From the NCBI GenBank assembly GCA_040878035.1, contig JBBDMX010000096.1, positions 1 through 64,000 of the forward strand: DNA of 64,000 nt, in the 5' to 3' direction. Below the pieces are notes generated by a model, which did no database searches, was not told the DNA's origin, and saw nothing but the letters and a program-made list of their open reading frames with translations. This stretch comes from JBBDMX01 sp040878035. Its GTDB lineage: Bacteria > Planctomycetota > Phycisphaerae > Phycisphaerales > Phycisphaeraceae. Position numbers and translations under genes: made by a program. This document shows, one piece after another, positions 25,780 through 35,160 of this stretch. Numbering within the stretch: position 1 is the first letter of the stretch; each line of letters starts with the position of its first letter.

Positions 25780-27534
25780 CTACGTCGCGGCTTGCCCGCC
25801 ATACGCCAGGGCCAATTGATGCAGCGGCCGCACGCTGTCGATCCATCCGCCTTCGCGGTTGCGCGCCAGCCACACGGCGCGGTGCGCTTCCAGGACGCTG
25901 CCCAGATGCTCGGCCAGCGTCTTGCGTGTTGCAGCCGGCAGCGCCTCGGCCGTCACGCCGTCGTGCCTCAGCCGTGCCAAGCTAAGCTGACACGCATGCT
26001 CGAGCATGAGCGCGGCATAGCGCAGTTCATCGATGATCAGCGCCGACTCGTCGATTCGCATTCGCGCATCGGCCAGCGGCGCTACCGCCTGTTTGATCCA
26101 CGCCCGACCTTCTTCCAAGGTCCCACTGGTCAGTCCATGCGGCAGCGGCTCGTCGTAACCGACCAGCGGATGGTCGTGCCTGATCTGGTTGAGTAACGGT
26201 AACTTCGTTTTCCGGCAGGCCAGGCCCAGGTTGTGGATGACGCGCGCCGTGACCCCCGCCTGGTCTGCGAAACAGTGCAGATCCATCGCGGCACAGAGGT
26301 CCAGCGCGCGGTTGGCCGTCGGGGCCCAACTCATCGCCGCTCCCCATGCCATCGGCAAATAGGCCGGGGCAAGCGGCTGCCAGTGGCCGTTGTCACCCCA
26401 CTCGGTGTTCAGCAGGCCGATCGCGCCGTGCTTGAGGCCCGCCGTCGCCGCGCTGGTGATGTTCACCAGGGCATTGTCGATCTGGCCAGCGATGGCATTG
26501 CCCATCGACGTGCCGGGGCAGACGTAGAACGGCACCCCCGCCGCCTCGAACATCGCTGTCTTTTCATCGAAAGGATAATCGGCGCAGTAACCCCAGACCA
26601 GCGCCACCACATCCTTGGGCAATTGCCGAATCAGTTGCGGGTGCTTGAGGACAATGTCGCCCCAGAACATCATCGTGCGGTTACGCTGCTTGACCAGTTC
26701 ATAAATCTTCAGCAGGAAGTCGAGGTAAACCTGCCCGGCTCCACGCTGCTCGCACGCATGTTTGCTCCGTCCTTCGCCCACGTCCCACGTCTCATCGCAA
26801 CCGACGCTGAACATCCGACTGGAGAAGCACGGCAGAAGCTGATCGTACAGCCCCGCCAGGAAGTTCAGACAAGCCGGGTCAGTCGGGCACAGGCTCATCG
26901 GCTCGTCCCAGATCGTGCCCCACGGATCACGCCAGGGCCTGGACGTCTCGGCCAGATGTCGGTACTCCGGTAATTTCAACCAGCGTCCCATGTGGCCAAA
27001 CGAGTTCTGGTTCGGCACCAGTTCCACGAACCGCTGCCGGCAGTAATCATCCAGGTGGCGCATCTCCGCCGGGGTGATCGGGCTGGCGTCGCGCCACGCC
27101 GCCTCATGACCCGCAAAGGCGAACGTGTGCTCGGTGTACAACTGAAGCTGGTTGATCTTCCAGTCGGCGAGCTTGTCCACCAGCCGCCTGAGCGTGGCGA
27201 GTGTCGGCACCTTGTCGCGGGAGACATCCAGCATCACCCCACGGCGGGGATAGTCCGGCCAGTCCTCGATGCGCACTCTGGGCAGCTTGGCGCCGAACTG
27301 CGCGATCAACTGCCCCAGCGTCTTTCGCCCGTAGAACAGCCCTGCCGCATCGTGCGCCACCAACGTGACATCCCCGTCGATAGTCAGGCGATAGCCCTGA
27401 GACTGTGCGACTGCGGCCGCATCGATATGCCCCACCTGCGCCAGCGCCGCTGCGGGCATGTCCACCCCGACATGCCCCTGGCAGTGCGTCATCGTCTGAG
27501 GCATGGGTAATAACAGGATCGAATCATCGATCAT
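25780..27534 (-). CDS. Glycoside hydrolase family 20-type beta-N-acetylhexosaminidase
   Basis: 584 residues, no signal peptide. An N-terminal alpha/beta domain (about 1-85) leads into a TIM barrel: RVRIEDWPDYPRRGVMLDVS is the typical domain start, WKINQLQLYTEHTFAF the second strand, FSVGCDETWDVGEG the catalytic Asp-Glu pair of substrate-assisted GH20 enzymes. It would release terminal beta-GlcNAc or GalNAc. No secretion signal suggests it acts on imported oligosaccharides. It is the last gene of the minus-strand glycan operon and follows the sulfatase by 17 bases. Confidence 0.85.
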   Translation of the reverse strand: MIDDSILLLPMPQTMTHCQGHVGVDMPAAALAQVGHIDAAAVAQSQGYRLTIDGDVTLVAHDAAGLFYGRKTLGQLIAQFGAKLPRVRIEDWPDYPRRGVMLDVSRDKVPTLATLRRLVDKLADWKINQLQLYTEHTFAFAGHEAAWRDASPITPAEMRHLDDYCRQRFVELVPNQNSFGHMGRWLKLPEYRHLAETSRPWRDPWGTIWDEPMSLCPTDPACLNFLAGLYDQLLPCFSSRMFSVGCDETWDVGEGRSKHACEQRGAGQVYLDFLLKIYELVKQRNRTMMFWGDIVLKHPQLIRQLPKDVVALVWGYCADYPFDEKTAMFEAAGVPFYVCPGTSMGNAIAGQIDNALVNITSAATAGLKHGAIGLLNTEWGDNGHWQPLAPAYLPMAWGAAMSWAPTANRALDLCAAMDLHCFADQAGVTARVIHNLGLACRKTKLPLLNQIRHDHPLVGYDEPLPHGLTSGTLEEGRAWIKQAVAPLADARMRIDESALIIDELRYAALMLEHACQLSLARLRHDGVTAEALPAATRKTLAEHLGSVLEAHRAVWLARNREGGWIDSVRPLHQLALAYGGQAAT

Positions 27535-27551
27535 GCGTGATCTCCCCTCTC

Positions 27552-29015
27552 CTATGGGCGTGCCGGTCGTGGCGGCGGCGCGCCCGTGCCGGCCGTGGTA
27601 AGAACGCTCTTCGCCGGCCGGCCGGGAATCAGCCGCTGGCCGTCGCTGTAGCCTTCCTCGCGGTCGATCAGTTCGCGCACCAGATGCCCGCGCAGGCGCT
27701 CCAGGTGTTCAGCCTGCGACGCATGCTCGACCATGTCGTGCAGTTCCTGCGGATCCTCCCGCGTGTCAAAGAGTTGCTCGACTCCCAGTTGGCTGTACCA
27801 GATGTACTTGTACCGGCCGTCCACGATGTAATGGTTGGACAACGCGCCACCGGAGTGTTCGCCGTGCAGGTACGGACGCAGGTCACGCTTCTGGCCTCGG
27901 ACCAAGGGCAGCAGGCTGGCCCCTTCCACGCATGCGGGAATGGGCAAGCCGGCGGCATCCAGAAGCGTGGGCATCAGGTCGCGCAGTTCGACGACGGCAT
28001 CGCAGGTGCGCGCCGCATCCTCCCGCCACACCGGAGGCAAGCGAAGAATCAGTGGAATGCGAGCGCTGCCCGCATATGGCAAGGTCTTACGGAACAGGTG
28101 ATGGTCGCCCAGCAACTCGCCATGATCCGAGACGAACATGATCAGCGTGTCGTGGTCCAGTCCCTGCCGCATGAGGTGCTCGATGAAGCGGCTGACCTGG
28201 TGGTCGATCTGGGTGATCAGACCGTAGTAGCCAGCTTGGGCGCGATGCTGGGCGCGCGGGTCGAGGATGCCGCAGATGGTGTCGTGGGTCCATCGTTGCG
28301 CTTGGGGGTCCAGCGGCAACTTATGAAGCCAGTCGCCCACCGGCGGGGCGGGCAGGTCCTGTCGCAGGTATTGATCAAAGAAGCACTGCGGCGGCACCAA
28401 GGGCGGGTGCGGGGCGACGAACGACAGATTCAAGAAGAACGGGCGATCATCCCGGCCGGACTGGAGAAACTCTGCGGCTTTCGTGGTGATCCAGTAACTG
28501 GGGTGGGCGGTCTCCTCCAGGTGCCAGGGGCGTGCCACCCATGAATTGGCGGTGATGCCGTGGCCCAGCAGGCCGTCGGCGTCGGGGCCGTATGTGTCGC
28601 GCACCCAGCTTTCGTAGTCGCTCTGATAGTCGGCGCCGTAGTAGTGGACCACGCCGTCGTGGAGCACGGACTTTTCAAAGCCGATCGGATTGCGCTGCGG
28701 GTGGACGTGCAGCTTGCCGATGTTGACCGTCTGGTATCCGCCGCGCGACAGTTCCCCCGCCAGCGTGACGGGATAGTTGGTCTCCACGCCGTCCTGGTAG
28801 CCCACGCGTCCGTGCGTCCGCTGCGACAGCCCCGTCATCAGCGCCACGCGGGAAGCGATGCAACTGGCCACCGCGGTGTGAGCCTGCGTGAATCGTGTCC
28901 CACCGTGCGCCAGGGCGTCCAAGTGCGGCGTCTCGACGGCCGGATGCCCCGCGATCGACAGGCAGTCGTAACGCATCTGATCAACGCAGATCAGGACGAT
29001 ATTGGGCTTGCGCAT
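27552..29015 (-). CDS. Sulfatase (Cys-type, cytoplasmic)
   Basis: About 487 residues from ATG 29015, with aggaaag upstream; a TTG at 29033 is less likely. KPNIVLICVDQMRYD carries the first metal-binding Asp. VASCIASRVALMTG is the sulfatase signature (C-x-A-x-R) whose Cys becomes formylglycine. NIGKLH, FVAPHPP and FVSDHGELLGDH supply the remaining active-site Lys, His and Asp. No signal peptide is seen, unlike most secreted sulfatases. It probably removes sulfate from an internalised sugar before the hexosaminidase acts. A maturation enzyme must be supplied from elsewhere. Confidence 0.9.
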   Translation of the reverse strand: MRKPNIVLICVDQMRYDCLSIAGHPAVETPHLDALAHGGTRFTQAHTAVASCIASRVALMTGLSQRTHGRVGYQDGVETNYPVTLAGELSRGGYQTVNIGKLHVHPQRNPIGFEKSVLHDGVVHYYGADYQSDYESWVRDTYGPDADGLLGHGITANSWVARPWHLEETAHPSYWITTKAAEFLQSGRDDRPFFLNLSFVAPHPPLVPPQCFFDQYLRQDLPAPPVGDWLHKLPLDPQAQRWTHDTICGILDPRAQHRAQAGYYGLITQIDHQVSRFIEHLMRQGLDHDTLIMFVSDHGELLGDHHLFRKTLPYAGSARIPLILRLPPVWREDAARTCDAVVELRDLMPTLLDAAGLPIPACVEGASLLPLVRGQKRDLRPYLHGEHSGGALSNHYIVDGRYKYIWYSQLGVEQLFDTREDPQELHDMVEHASQAEHLERLRGHLVRELIDREEGYSDGQRLIPGRPAKSVLTTAGTGAPPPRPARP

Positions 29016-29068
29016 GGCGTCTTTCCTGATCAAGTGCAGGCCGCACTCCTGGGGTCGTTAGGGGACCG

Positions 29069-29971
29069 CTACACCTCGACGCTGCACAGTGGGCCGGCGC
29101 TGGCGAGCATATTCAGCCAGCCGTCGCGGGTGGCCTGGGTCATCGGTTGCCAGCGCGTGAGCAGGATGCCCTTGGCGCCAACCGGCTTCATCATGCGGCG
29201 GGCTTCCATCATCATGCCGGGGATGTTCGGGCTGGGCGCGACCCACAATTCAAAGCCCTTCCTGGCCACGCGACCGATGACCTTGGGCTTAGTCTGGGCG
29301 TAGTCCCAGACGACCTGCACGACGCTCTTGGGCAGCTTCTTTTCCGCGAGCATCGACTTTTCCGCGTGAATCATGCCGCAGGGCCAGAGGTTGGCCGAGT
29401 CATTCCAGATCACCGTGCGGAGCTGGCGCTTGGCCAGACCCTTGTGTAAGGTCAGGATCGCCTGGACATACTGGTCGTAGGAACGGTCGTGGTCTTCGTC
29501 CATGCCGATATGGAAGAAACGCGGAGGCTTGACATTGGCGATGATCTCATCGATCACCTCGAAGCCCATCCGCCAGTAGTCGGGCGAGTCGAAAAGCTGG
29601 TGGTGTGGACGGAACCATTCGTTGTGATGGTGAAAGCCGCTTTGCGAGAAATTGAGTTTGGGGACGACCTCGATGCCATGTTTGGCCGCTCGTCTGACCA
29701 GGGCGCGCACGGTGCTCATGGGCGCCGAGTAAGGCCGGGCAAGCTCGGGATGCCTGCGGTACTTCACCCCATCGCTGAACGCGATGACCAGCATGTTCAG
29801 CCGCACCTGGGCCATGGCGTCGATGACTTCCAGGCCCACGCGCAGGTCGAACGGTTTCTCGTTCTTCTTGTTGGCGAACCATACCGGGTCATAATGACTC
29901 ATATGGATCAGCAGCCCGCGGATCGGCGGCACACTCGTCGTATTCATGGGTCTTCCTTGTGGGGTGTTCAT
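29069..29971 (-). CDS. TIM-barrel glycosidase-like protein, GH20-related
   Basis: About 300 residues from ATG 29971; its start overlaps the stop of the upstream gene by 4 bases, and ATG 29947 is an alternative. IRGLLIHMSHYDPVWF begins the barrel; GIEVVPKLNFSQSGFHHHNE and RFFHIGMDEDHDRS keep a DED pair resembling the GH20 catalytic Asp-Glu. It is much shorter than the usual GH20 and lacks the N-terminal domain. A glycosidase or a glycan-binding relative are both possible. No signal peptide. Confidence 0.65.
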   Translation of the reverse strand: MNTPQGRPMNTTSVPPIRGLLIHMSHYDPVWFANKKNEKPFDLRVGLEVIDAMAQVRLNMLVIAFSDGVKYRRHPELARPYSAPMSTVRALVRRAAKHGIEVVPKLNFSQSGFHHHNEWFRPHHQLFDSPDYWRMGFEVIDEIIANVKPPRFFHIGMDEDHDRSYDQYVQAILTLHKGLAKRQLRTVIWNDSANLWPCGMIHAEKSMLAEKKLPKSVVQVVWDYAQTKPKVIGRVARKGFELWVAPSPNIPGMMMEARRMMKPVGAKGILLTRWQPMTQATRDGWLNMLASAGPLCSVEV

Positions 29972-31668
29972 GCTTGACGCTGCAAAGTCACGGTCAGCTT
30001 CAGGTGATCCAGCCGCCTGCGTAGTTCGTCGTAGGTCTCGGGCGAGTAGAAACTCGGCCAGACCATGCCGATATTGCGGCTGTAGTTGAACAGCTCCGGA
30101 CAATCGACAAAGAGCACGCGCTGCTGCGGCTCAAAACCCTGGGCCGCAATCACCACGGATGCGGTGGCGGGCATGACTAGCTCGGCGCCGGCGCGCCCGA
30201 GGGCGTGCCGTGCGACTAGCGCTGCGTTGTCATGGACCGCCACCTCGGCGGCGATGGGATCTCCCGCCGGGTCCAGCGCCTGCACCCAGACCCGCGCCTG
30301 CGCCGGCTGGGGGCGCTCAAAGCCCTGGGGAAGGAAGTACACGGCGCTGGTGACCGCTAGCTCATACAAGTGCTCGCCCCAGAGCCAAACCGAATGCGGA
30401 TCACCACTGGCCGAGATCACACGCACGCTGTACCAGGCGAACCGGTCCTCGCCAATCTCCAGCGAGGTGTTCCATTCACGAGGCTTTTCCAGCGCCAGGT
30501 CCCAGGCACGAACGATCTGGCCGTTGCGCACCAGTTGCACCGCTTGGATCGTCTCACCCGGCAACGGGCCCGACCACGCTTGGATCGTGGCACGGCGCCG
30601 CTTGCCGTCGGCGGGCAGCTCCGCGCCGACGTCCTGCCCATCGACCTGGAATAGCGCCATCGGCCCGGAGGTGGCCACCGTCCTGCCGGCACGCACGCCC
30701 CGCGCCACCGCATCCCAGGAAAAGGCGCCGTCAATCTTCGTGTAGGTGCGATACCGCCCCACCGCGGCGGTGGCGCCCAGCGCGCCATCGGTGTTACCCG
30801 TGGCGGCAACGCGGTAGCCCATGTTCAGCAGCGTGTACCACAGGTTCTCACTCTGGAAGAACAAGAGGGGCGAGTCGTTGAGGACGTCGATGGCGTCGTA
30901 GCCCACGCCGGCCACGAAATCAAAGGGCAGCTCCGACGCCCAGTTGGACACGAAGTTGCCACCGTAGGCGAAGGACGAACGCACCGGATGGGCACAGCCG
31001 ACGATCCCGCCCTGGCGGTGCACTTCCTGGATGACCTGATACGCCGGCCCGGCGTGGAAGAACGCCGGCCCTTTGCTGATGTCCTTGAGCCCCAGCGTCC
31101 AGCCGTGGCCGTAACAGTGCAGGTTGCCGCTGCGCCCCCCGTCGTCCTTGTTCATGTAGCACTTGGGAGTCTCGACGTTCCAGCCGATGGTCACGCCGGG
31201 CCTGCTGGCCTGTCGGCAGCGGCGGTCGAGTTCGGCTTCCGGCAACCAGCCGAATGTGTCATCCCAGTAATATGCCAGCAGGAGGTAGTCCAGGCCGTCG
31301 GCGGCGGCCATGCGTCCACCATCGGCTATGCTGCTGGGCGGGTCGTTCTTCCCGTGCAATACGTGCATGTGCGCTTCGCCGGCATACCAGCCCAGCGCCG
31401 CAGCATCGAACCGCCTGCGCAACGTCACCGTGTGAACCGTCGTTCCTGTATCCAGATTCAGATCGGCGGCGACGGCATCATGGTCCAGGCCCCGCCGCAC
31501 CAGCACGCTGGCCGATCCCGCATCAGTGTCGATCACGCACGACCCGCTGTCGCTCCATCGGCGCTGGATCACCTTGCCGGCGCGAATCAACTCCGCGCGA
31601 AAGGGCGACGGTCGACCGGCGTGGTCCTTCACTTCCAGTTGCAGGCGGGCTACCTTACGCTCGGACAT
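29968..31668 (-). CDS. CehA/McbA-type metallohydrolase (PHP domain)
   Basis: 566 residues, ATG 31668. An N-terminal beta-sandwich of about 85 residues is followed by GWYAGEAHMHVLHGKNDPP, the H-x-H metal motif of the PHP superfamily. GIVGCAHPVRSSFAY and RVAATGNTDGALGATAA provide later metal ligands, and a C-terminal beta domain (about 375-560) follows. CehA/McbA enzymes hydrolyse esters or carbamates; in planctomycete clusters the family is found with sulfatases and glycosidases, where the substrate is not known. It overlaps the next gene by 4 bases and lies 3 bases from the phosphatase. Confidence 0.8.
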   Translation of the reverse strand: MSERKVARLQLEVKDHAGRPSPFRAELIRAGKVIQRRWSDSGSCVIDTDAGSASVLVRRGLDHDAVAADLNLDTGTTVHTVTLRRRFDAAALGWYAGEAHMHVLHGKNDPPSSIADGGRMAAADGLDYLLLAYYWDDTFGWLPEAELDRRCRQASRPGVTIGWNVETPKCYMNKDDGGRSGNLHCYGHGWTLGLKDISKGPAFFHAGPAYQVIQEVHRQGGIVGCAHPVRSSFAYGGNFVSNWASELPFDFVAGVGYDAIDVLNDSPLLFFQSENLWYTLLNMGYRVAATGNTDGALGATAAVGRYRTYTKIDGAFSWDAVARGVRAGRTVATSGPMALFQVDGQDVGAELPADGKRRRATIQAWSGPLPGETIQAVQLVRNGQIVRAWDLALEKPREWNTSLEIGEDRFAWYSVRVISASGDPHSVWLWGEHLYELAVTSAVYFLPQGFERPQPAQARVWVQALDPAGDPIAAEVAVHDNAALVARHALGRAGAELVMPATASVVIAAQGFEPQQRVLFVDCPELFNYSRNIGMVWPSFYSPETYDELRRRLDHLKLTVTLQRQA

Positions 31669-31671
31669 GAT

Positions 31672-32379
31672 TCACGCATTTCCCTGCCCGGCCGCGGGCG
31701 TCTGAATTTTTTCGCTGCGATCATTGGTTTGCGGAAACGCCCCCCCGGGGCCATGGATACAGAGCACCGGCGTCCGCTGGCCTTCTTCCTCACAGTACCG
31801 CAGGTGGAACACCGCCGCGCAGGCGAACTGGAATCGCCAGACTGTCGCGGGCGCCAGGCCCAGCACCTCGCTGAGCATGGCCGACAGAATGGAGCCATGG
31901 GCGACGATGGCGATGCGATCCGGTGAGCCGTGGTGTGCCTGCTCAATCTCATGGAAGGCCTTGATCGCCCGCCCATGCAAGGCCCGGAGCGTTTCGCCGC
32001 CGACGCTGTAATCCCAGTTGAGCTCCGCGCCGCTGCCTGGTTCGACGCGCAGCGCGCCATCGGGGGCAAGGGCGGCCGGTCGGCGACGCGCGGCTTCGAT
32101 AAGGTCGATCTCCAGCAGAAACACCGCGCTGCCGTGTTCGATCAAATCGTCCCGCACGGTTAGCGGCGCGGGCACGTGCTGGGCCAGGATCTGCGCGGTC
32201 TGGCGTGCGCGAGTCAGACGGCTGGCGTAAATGCGATCCACAAGGATCCCCGCCTTGCTCAGTTGCTGACCCAACTCGTGGGCTTGCCCCTGGCCTTGGT
32301 CAGTCAGGAAAAAATCCCGGTCCATACCCGAGGGCCCCGACTGGGCCTGGCCATGGCGAATCAGGTAGACGTCCTTCAT
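31672..32379 (-). CDS. Histidine phosphatase family protein (SixA/phosphoglycerate mutase-like)
   Basis: About 235 residues from ATG 32379; the open frame goes further but the start MKDVYLIRHGQAQSG puts the RHG catalytic motif at residues 8-10. RIYASRLTRARQTAQIL is the second phosphate-binding Arg block, ELNWDYSVGGE the third, and VAHGSILSAMLSEV holds the last His. Removal of phosphate from a small molecule or sugar phosphate fits the operon; a regulatory phosphohistidine role is also possible. It is 3 bases from the next gene, so clearly co-transcribed. Confidence 0.85.
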   Translation of the reverse strand: MKDVYLIRHGQAQSGPSGMDRDFFLTDQGQGQAHELGQQLSKAGILVDRIYASRLTRARQTAQILAQHVPAPLTVRDDLIEHGSAVFLLEIDLIEAARRRPAALAPDGALRVEPGSGAELNWDYSVGGETLRALHGRAIKAFHEIEQAHHGSPDRIAIVAHGSILSAMLSEVLGLAPATVWRFQFACAAVFHLRYCEEEGQRTPVLCIHGPGGAFPQTNDRSEKIQTPAAGQGNA

Positions 32380-32555
32380 GGCGACATCGCTCCAACGATC
32401 CTCACGGCTGGCCAAAGAAGACCGCCTGGCCCTGTCCGTTGGGGGATCTCTCCTGGCCAGAACGGCATGGAGGTATTTGGCGGGGTGCGGGCAGGAGGGT
32501 TGTTCCGTCAGGGCGGCGGGGTGGGATGGTTCGAGCACCCAACCCGAGTAGCAGG

Positions 32556-33341
32556 TCAGTTTCCGTACATGTTGGTGAAATACTGCCGTCCGGTCACGTT
32601 CGGAACCCAGGCGTTCCTATTGAACGACTCGACGTGCCCGTCGACCAGCATGAGATTCAGGGTTTCGCCGCCGCCGTGCCGGTACTTCACATTGGCGGCG
32701 CCCGCCAGCGGACTCAGGTGTTCGACCCATCGGGTCGCCGTGTCCGTCTCGCCCACGGTTCGCGACGGATAGGGCAGCGTGGACATTCGCCGGGGATAGT
32801 CGAAGGCGTCGGGGCTGCCGGGCAGATTGACCGCACGCTCCCGCTCCAGCGACACCGGCAGGGGCCAAGTGACCTCGCACTTGCGGCTGGTGAAAATACG
32901 TGTGATCGACTGCGAGCCAAAGACCCAGCTCTCCGTGTTGACGCGCGCGGTGGGACAGACGAACAGCTTCACTTTGGGGACGTCTTTGGCGCCGGGCGCC
33001 ACCGTATCCGAGGGTATCCCGCTCTCGCTACCCATGGTCTTGAGCATCTCATAGCGGAACTCCGACCAATCCGTATCGTTGGACCAGGCCACGGACACCG
33101 TTGAAACGATGTAGTCTTTGTTGTCCTGGGCGTACACTTGGTAAGCTAGGGCGTGACTCTTGAACTGCGACATGCACTGCACCTGGCGGGCAGCCTCCCG
33201 CGCCTTTTCCAGCGCCGGCAGCAGAATCGCGATTAACAGGGCCACGATCGAAATGACCACCAATAGTTCGATCAGGGTAAAGGCCGGCCGTTGCGTGACG
33301 GCGCCCGTCGGGTAGTCGTGGTGTGTCATGCGTCGCGTCAT
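32556..33341 (-). CDS. Prepilin-like protein with type IV pilin N-terminal motif
   Basis: 261 residues. RPAFTLIELLVVIS at about residues 18-31 and a hydrophobic helix (IVALLIAILLPAL) follow a short basic leader; cleavage would occur before Phe rather than the usual Gly-Phe junction (Ala at -1). The C-terminal region ends LMLVDGHVESF, the DG box of planctomycete pseudopilin-like proteins. It overlaps the upstream secreted protein by ATGA. Presence within a glycan operon suggests it helps export or tether components, but this is inference. Confidence 0.8.
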   Translation of the reverse strand: MTRRMTHHDYPTGAVTQRPAFTLIELLVVISIVALLIAILLPALEKAREAARQVQCMSQFKSHALAYQVYAQDNKDYIVSTVSVAWSNDTDWSEFRYEMLKTMGSESGIPSDTVAPGAKDVPKVKLFVCPTARVNTESWVFGSQSITRIFTSRKCEVTWPLPVSLERERAVNLPGSPDAFDYPRRMSTLPYPSRTVGETDTATRWVEHLSPLAGAANVKYRHGGGETLNLMLVDGHVESFNRNAWVPNVTGRQYFTNMYGN

Positions 33342-34102
33342 TGGGGGAGCTCCTTAGCTTTCGCAGGTGCGTCAGCGCCGGCCGGTTGGTCCGCCGCCGC
33401 CGCGGCGGTGAATCCCAGCGAATCCACGTGCAGGATGTTGCCGTTGACCGGCGAGATCACGCCGAACTTACCGGTTTGCCACTTGCCCAGCTTCTCGTGG
33501 GCGCCCTTAAAGCTGCCTTCGTAGAGCACCTTGCCCTCCAGGTCGGTGTACTTGAGCGTCACTTGGACGCTCTTGGCGGCCGGGTCCCACTTTATGGTCG
33601 ATTCGATGCAGGGCACAAACTCCGTCACCGGCGGATCGAATCTCACGCCGATGTTCAGGTCCGTCTTCTTGCCGTCCTCGACGATGCTGATGCCGCAGTT
33701 GAGGTTCAAACCCTCGCTCTGCCCCTGCGCCCACGCCTGGTTCCACAGCATGCGGAGGTAATTCTTCTCGTCCTGGAAAGCCAAGACCACGCCGCTGCCC
33801 TTGGCTTTGTTCAAGAGCACCTTGGCGGTGTACGCCCCCGCGCCGGTCATGGCGTTGTTGACCAGGAGCGCCGGCCCGTTGGGGTTGCCCATGAACTGGA
33901 GCCGCGCGGTCTCCTTACCGGCCAGACTGCCGGGATACGAGGTGATCTTGTTGTGCAGGGCCAGCCAATCGCCCGTGCCGTCGGTCTTGATGTCGGGGAA
34001 CTTGCCGGCGGTGAATTCTTCCTGCCAGTCGGCCTGCGCAACAGCCGACCCCATGCCCATGACCAGAACAACGGCCCAGACGATTTTCAGTTCGAGTCGC
34101 AT
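33338..34102 (-). CDS. Secreted beta-sandwich protein (LamG-like), function unknown
   Basis: About 254 residues from ATG 34102. A signal peptide (IVWAVVLVMGMGSAVAQAD) ends near residue 25. The rest resembles a concanavalin-type jelly roll: FPDIKTDGTGDWLALHN, ARLQFMGNPN, KGSGVVLAFQDEKNYLRML, and GKFGVISPVNGNILHVDSLG at the end. Similar folds bind glycans. It sits between a PEP-CTERM gene and the prepilin gene, overlapping the latter by 4 bases. The last 20 residues are an Ala/Pro/Lys-rich tail. Confidence 0.65.
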   Translation of the reverse strand: MRLELKIVWAVVLVMGMGSAVAQADWQEEFTAGKFPDIKTDGTGDWLALHNKITSYPGSLAGKETARLQFMGNPNGPALLVNNAMTGAGAYTAKVLLNKAKGSGVVLAFQDEKNYLRMLWNQAWAQGQSEGLNLNCGISIVEDGKKTDLNIGVRFDPPVTEFVPCIESTIKWDPAAKSVQVTLKYTDLEGKVLYEGSFKGAHEKLGKWQTGKFGVISPVNGNILHVDSLGFTAAAAADQPAGADAPAKAKELPQ

Positions 34103-34173
34103 CCTGCACGCTCCAAAGTCCAACCCGGCTCCGGCCATCCCGGAGCCGGGATCAATTCAGCACCAGACATAAA

Positions 34174-34992
34174 CTACCTGCGACGGCGCGCCATCATGCA
34201 CAGGCCGCCCAGCCCCAGCAGCGCCATTGACGCCGGCTCGGGGACGGGAACGGCAGTGTAGGAGGCATAATCCAGCTTGCCGTAGGCGACCGTGTTGGTG
34301 GACCAATACGCCAGGCCGAACTGGCCGGAGGTCGCAGCGCTGGCATCGGTGACGGTGAAGTTATTGCTATACACCGTGGTCGTCTCAGTCGAGTCCTGCA
34401 CCAGGACATTGAGGCCCCAGCTCCCGCTGGTGCTATCGAGGTTGATGGTGACCGTGACGTGGTCGGTCTGGAAATTCTCGCCCGTCAGGGTGACGCCGGT
34501 GAGAAAACTAGCCACACCATTCGTGAACCTGCCGATGACGAGCTCCTGCGACCCAAGGACAGGGTAGTTAAAGGCGGCCCCGTAGCTCACAAAATAAAAG
34601 TTGGTGGTATTCTGGTAATCCCAGAGTACACGGTTGACATCGGAACCAGCGGAGGGGACGGATGTGCCCGCGGTTTTGATCACCGCTGTGCCGTCGCTGT
34701 AGCTCTGCGTGCTGACCGCAATGGCCCTTGTCGCTGCCGGGCCCGGGCCGGTTGTGCCCTGGTTGCCAGGCCACAGATTCAGCACGCCGGCAGTCGTATC
34801 GTAGGCCGCAGTGGCTTGAGCCATGTACATGTTCGTGCCGGGCGTGTAAGTGCCTACGCCCGACACGACCTCGCCCGAGCCAACGCCGCCGGTGGTGCTG
34901 AACGTCTCGATCCAGTCCGCCGACGCCACAGCGGGCATCACCATCATCGCCACGATTGCCGCCAACACTACGTTTCGGTTTAACTTACTCAT
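34174..34992 (-). CDS. PEP-CTERM sorting-signal protein
   Basis: 272 residues. Signal peptide VVLAAIVAMMVMPAVASAD at the N terminus. The C terminus VPVPEPASMALLGLGGLCMM followed by ARRRR is the PEP-CTERM signal recognised by exosortase. The body is beta-rich with DWIETFSTTGGVGSGEV near the start, resembling the secreted protein downstream. It probably ends up anchored or released outside the cell. It is the first gene of the minus-strand glycan operon; a short gap of 71 bases follows. Confidence 0.88.
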   Translation of the reverse strand: MSKLNRNVVLAAIVAMMVMPAVASADWIETFSTTGGVGSGEVVSGVGTYTPGTNMYMAQATAAYDTTAGVLNLWPGNQGTTGPGPAATRAIAVSTQSYSDGTAVIKTAGTSVPSAGSDVNRVLWDYQNTTNFYFVSYGAAFNYPVLGSQELVIGRFTNGVASFLTGVTLTGENFQTDHVTVTINLDSTSGSWGLNVLVQDSTETTTVYSNNFTVTDASAATSGQFGLAYWSTNTVAYGKLDYASYTAVPVPEPASMALLGLGGLCMMARRRR

Positions 34993-35160
34993 TTTTCAGC
35001 GTCCTTTCCTTCGGGTTGCCAGGGCCATGTTTTCCTCCTCACTTTGGAGAATGCTCATGTTCCCTGAATGTCTGGATCGATCAGATGCCTTCTCTTTGTG
35101 TTACACCGGGCTTTGCACATTCCGCCCCACACGGGGCGAAACATGCTCGTCTGCTTAAGG

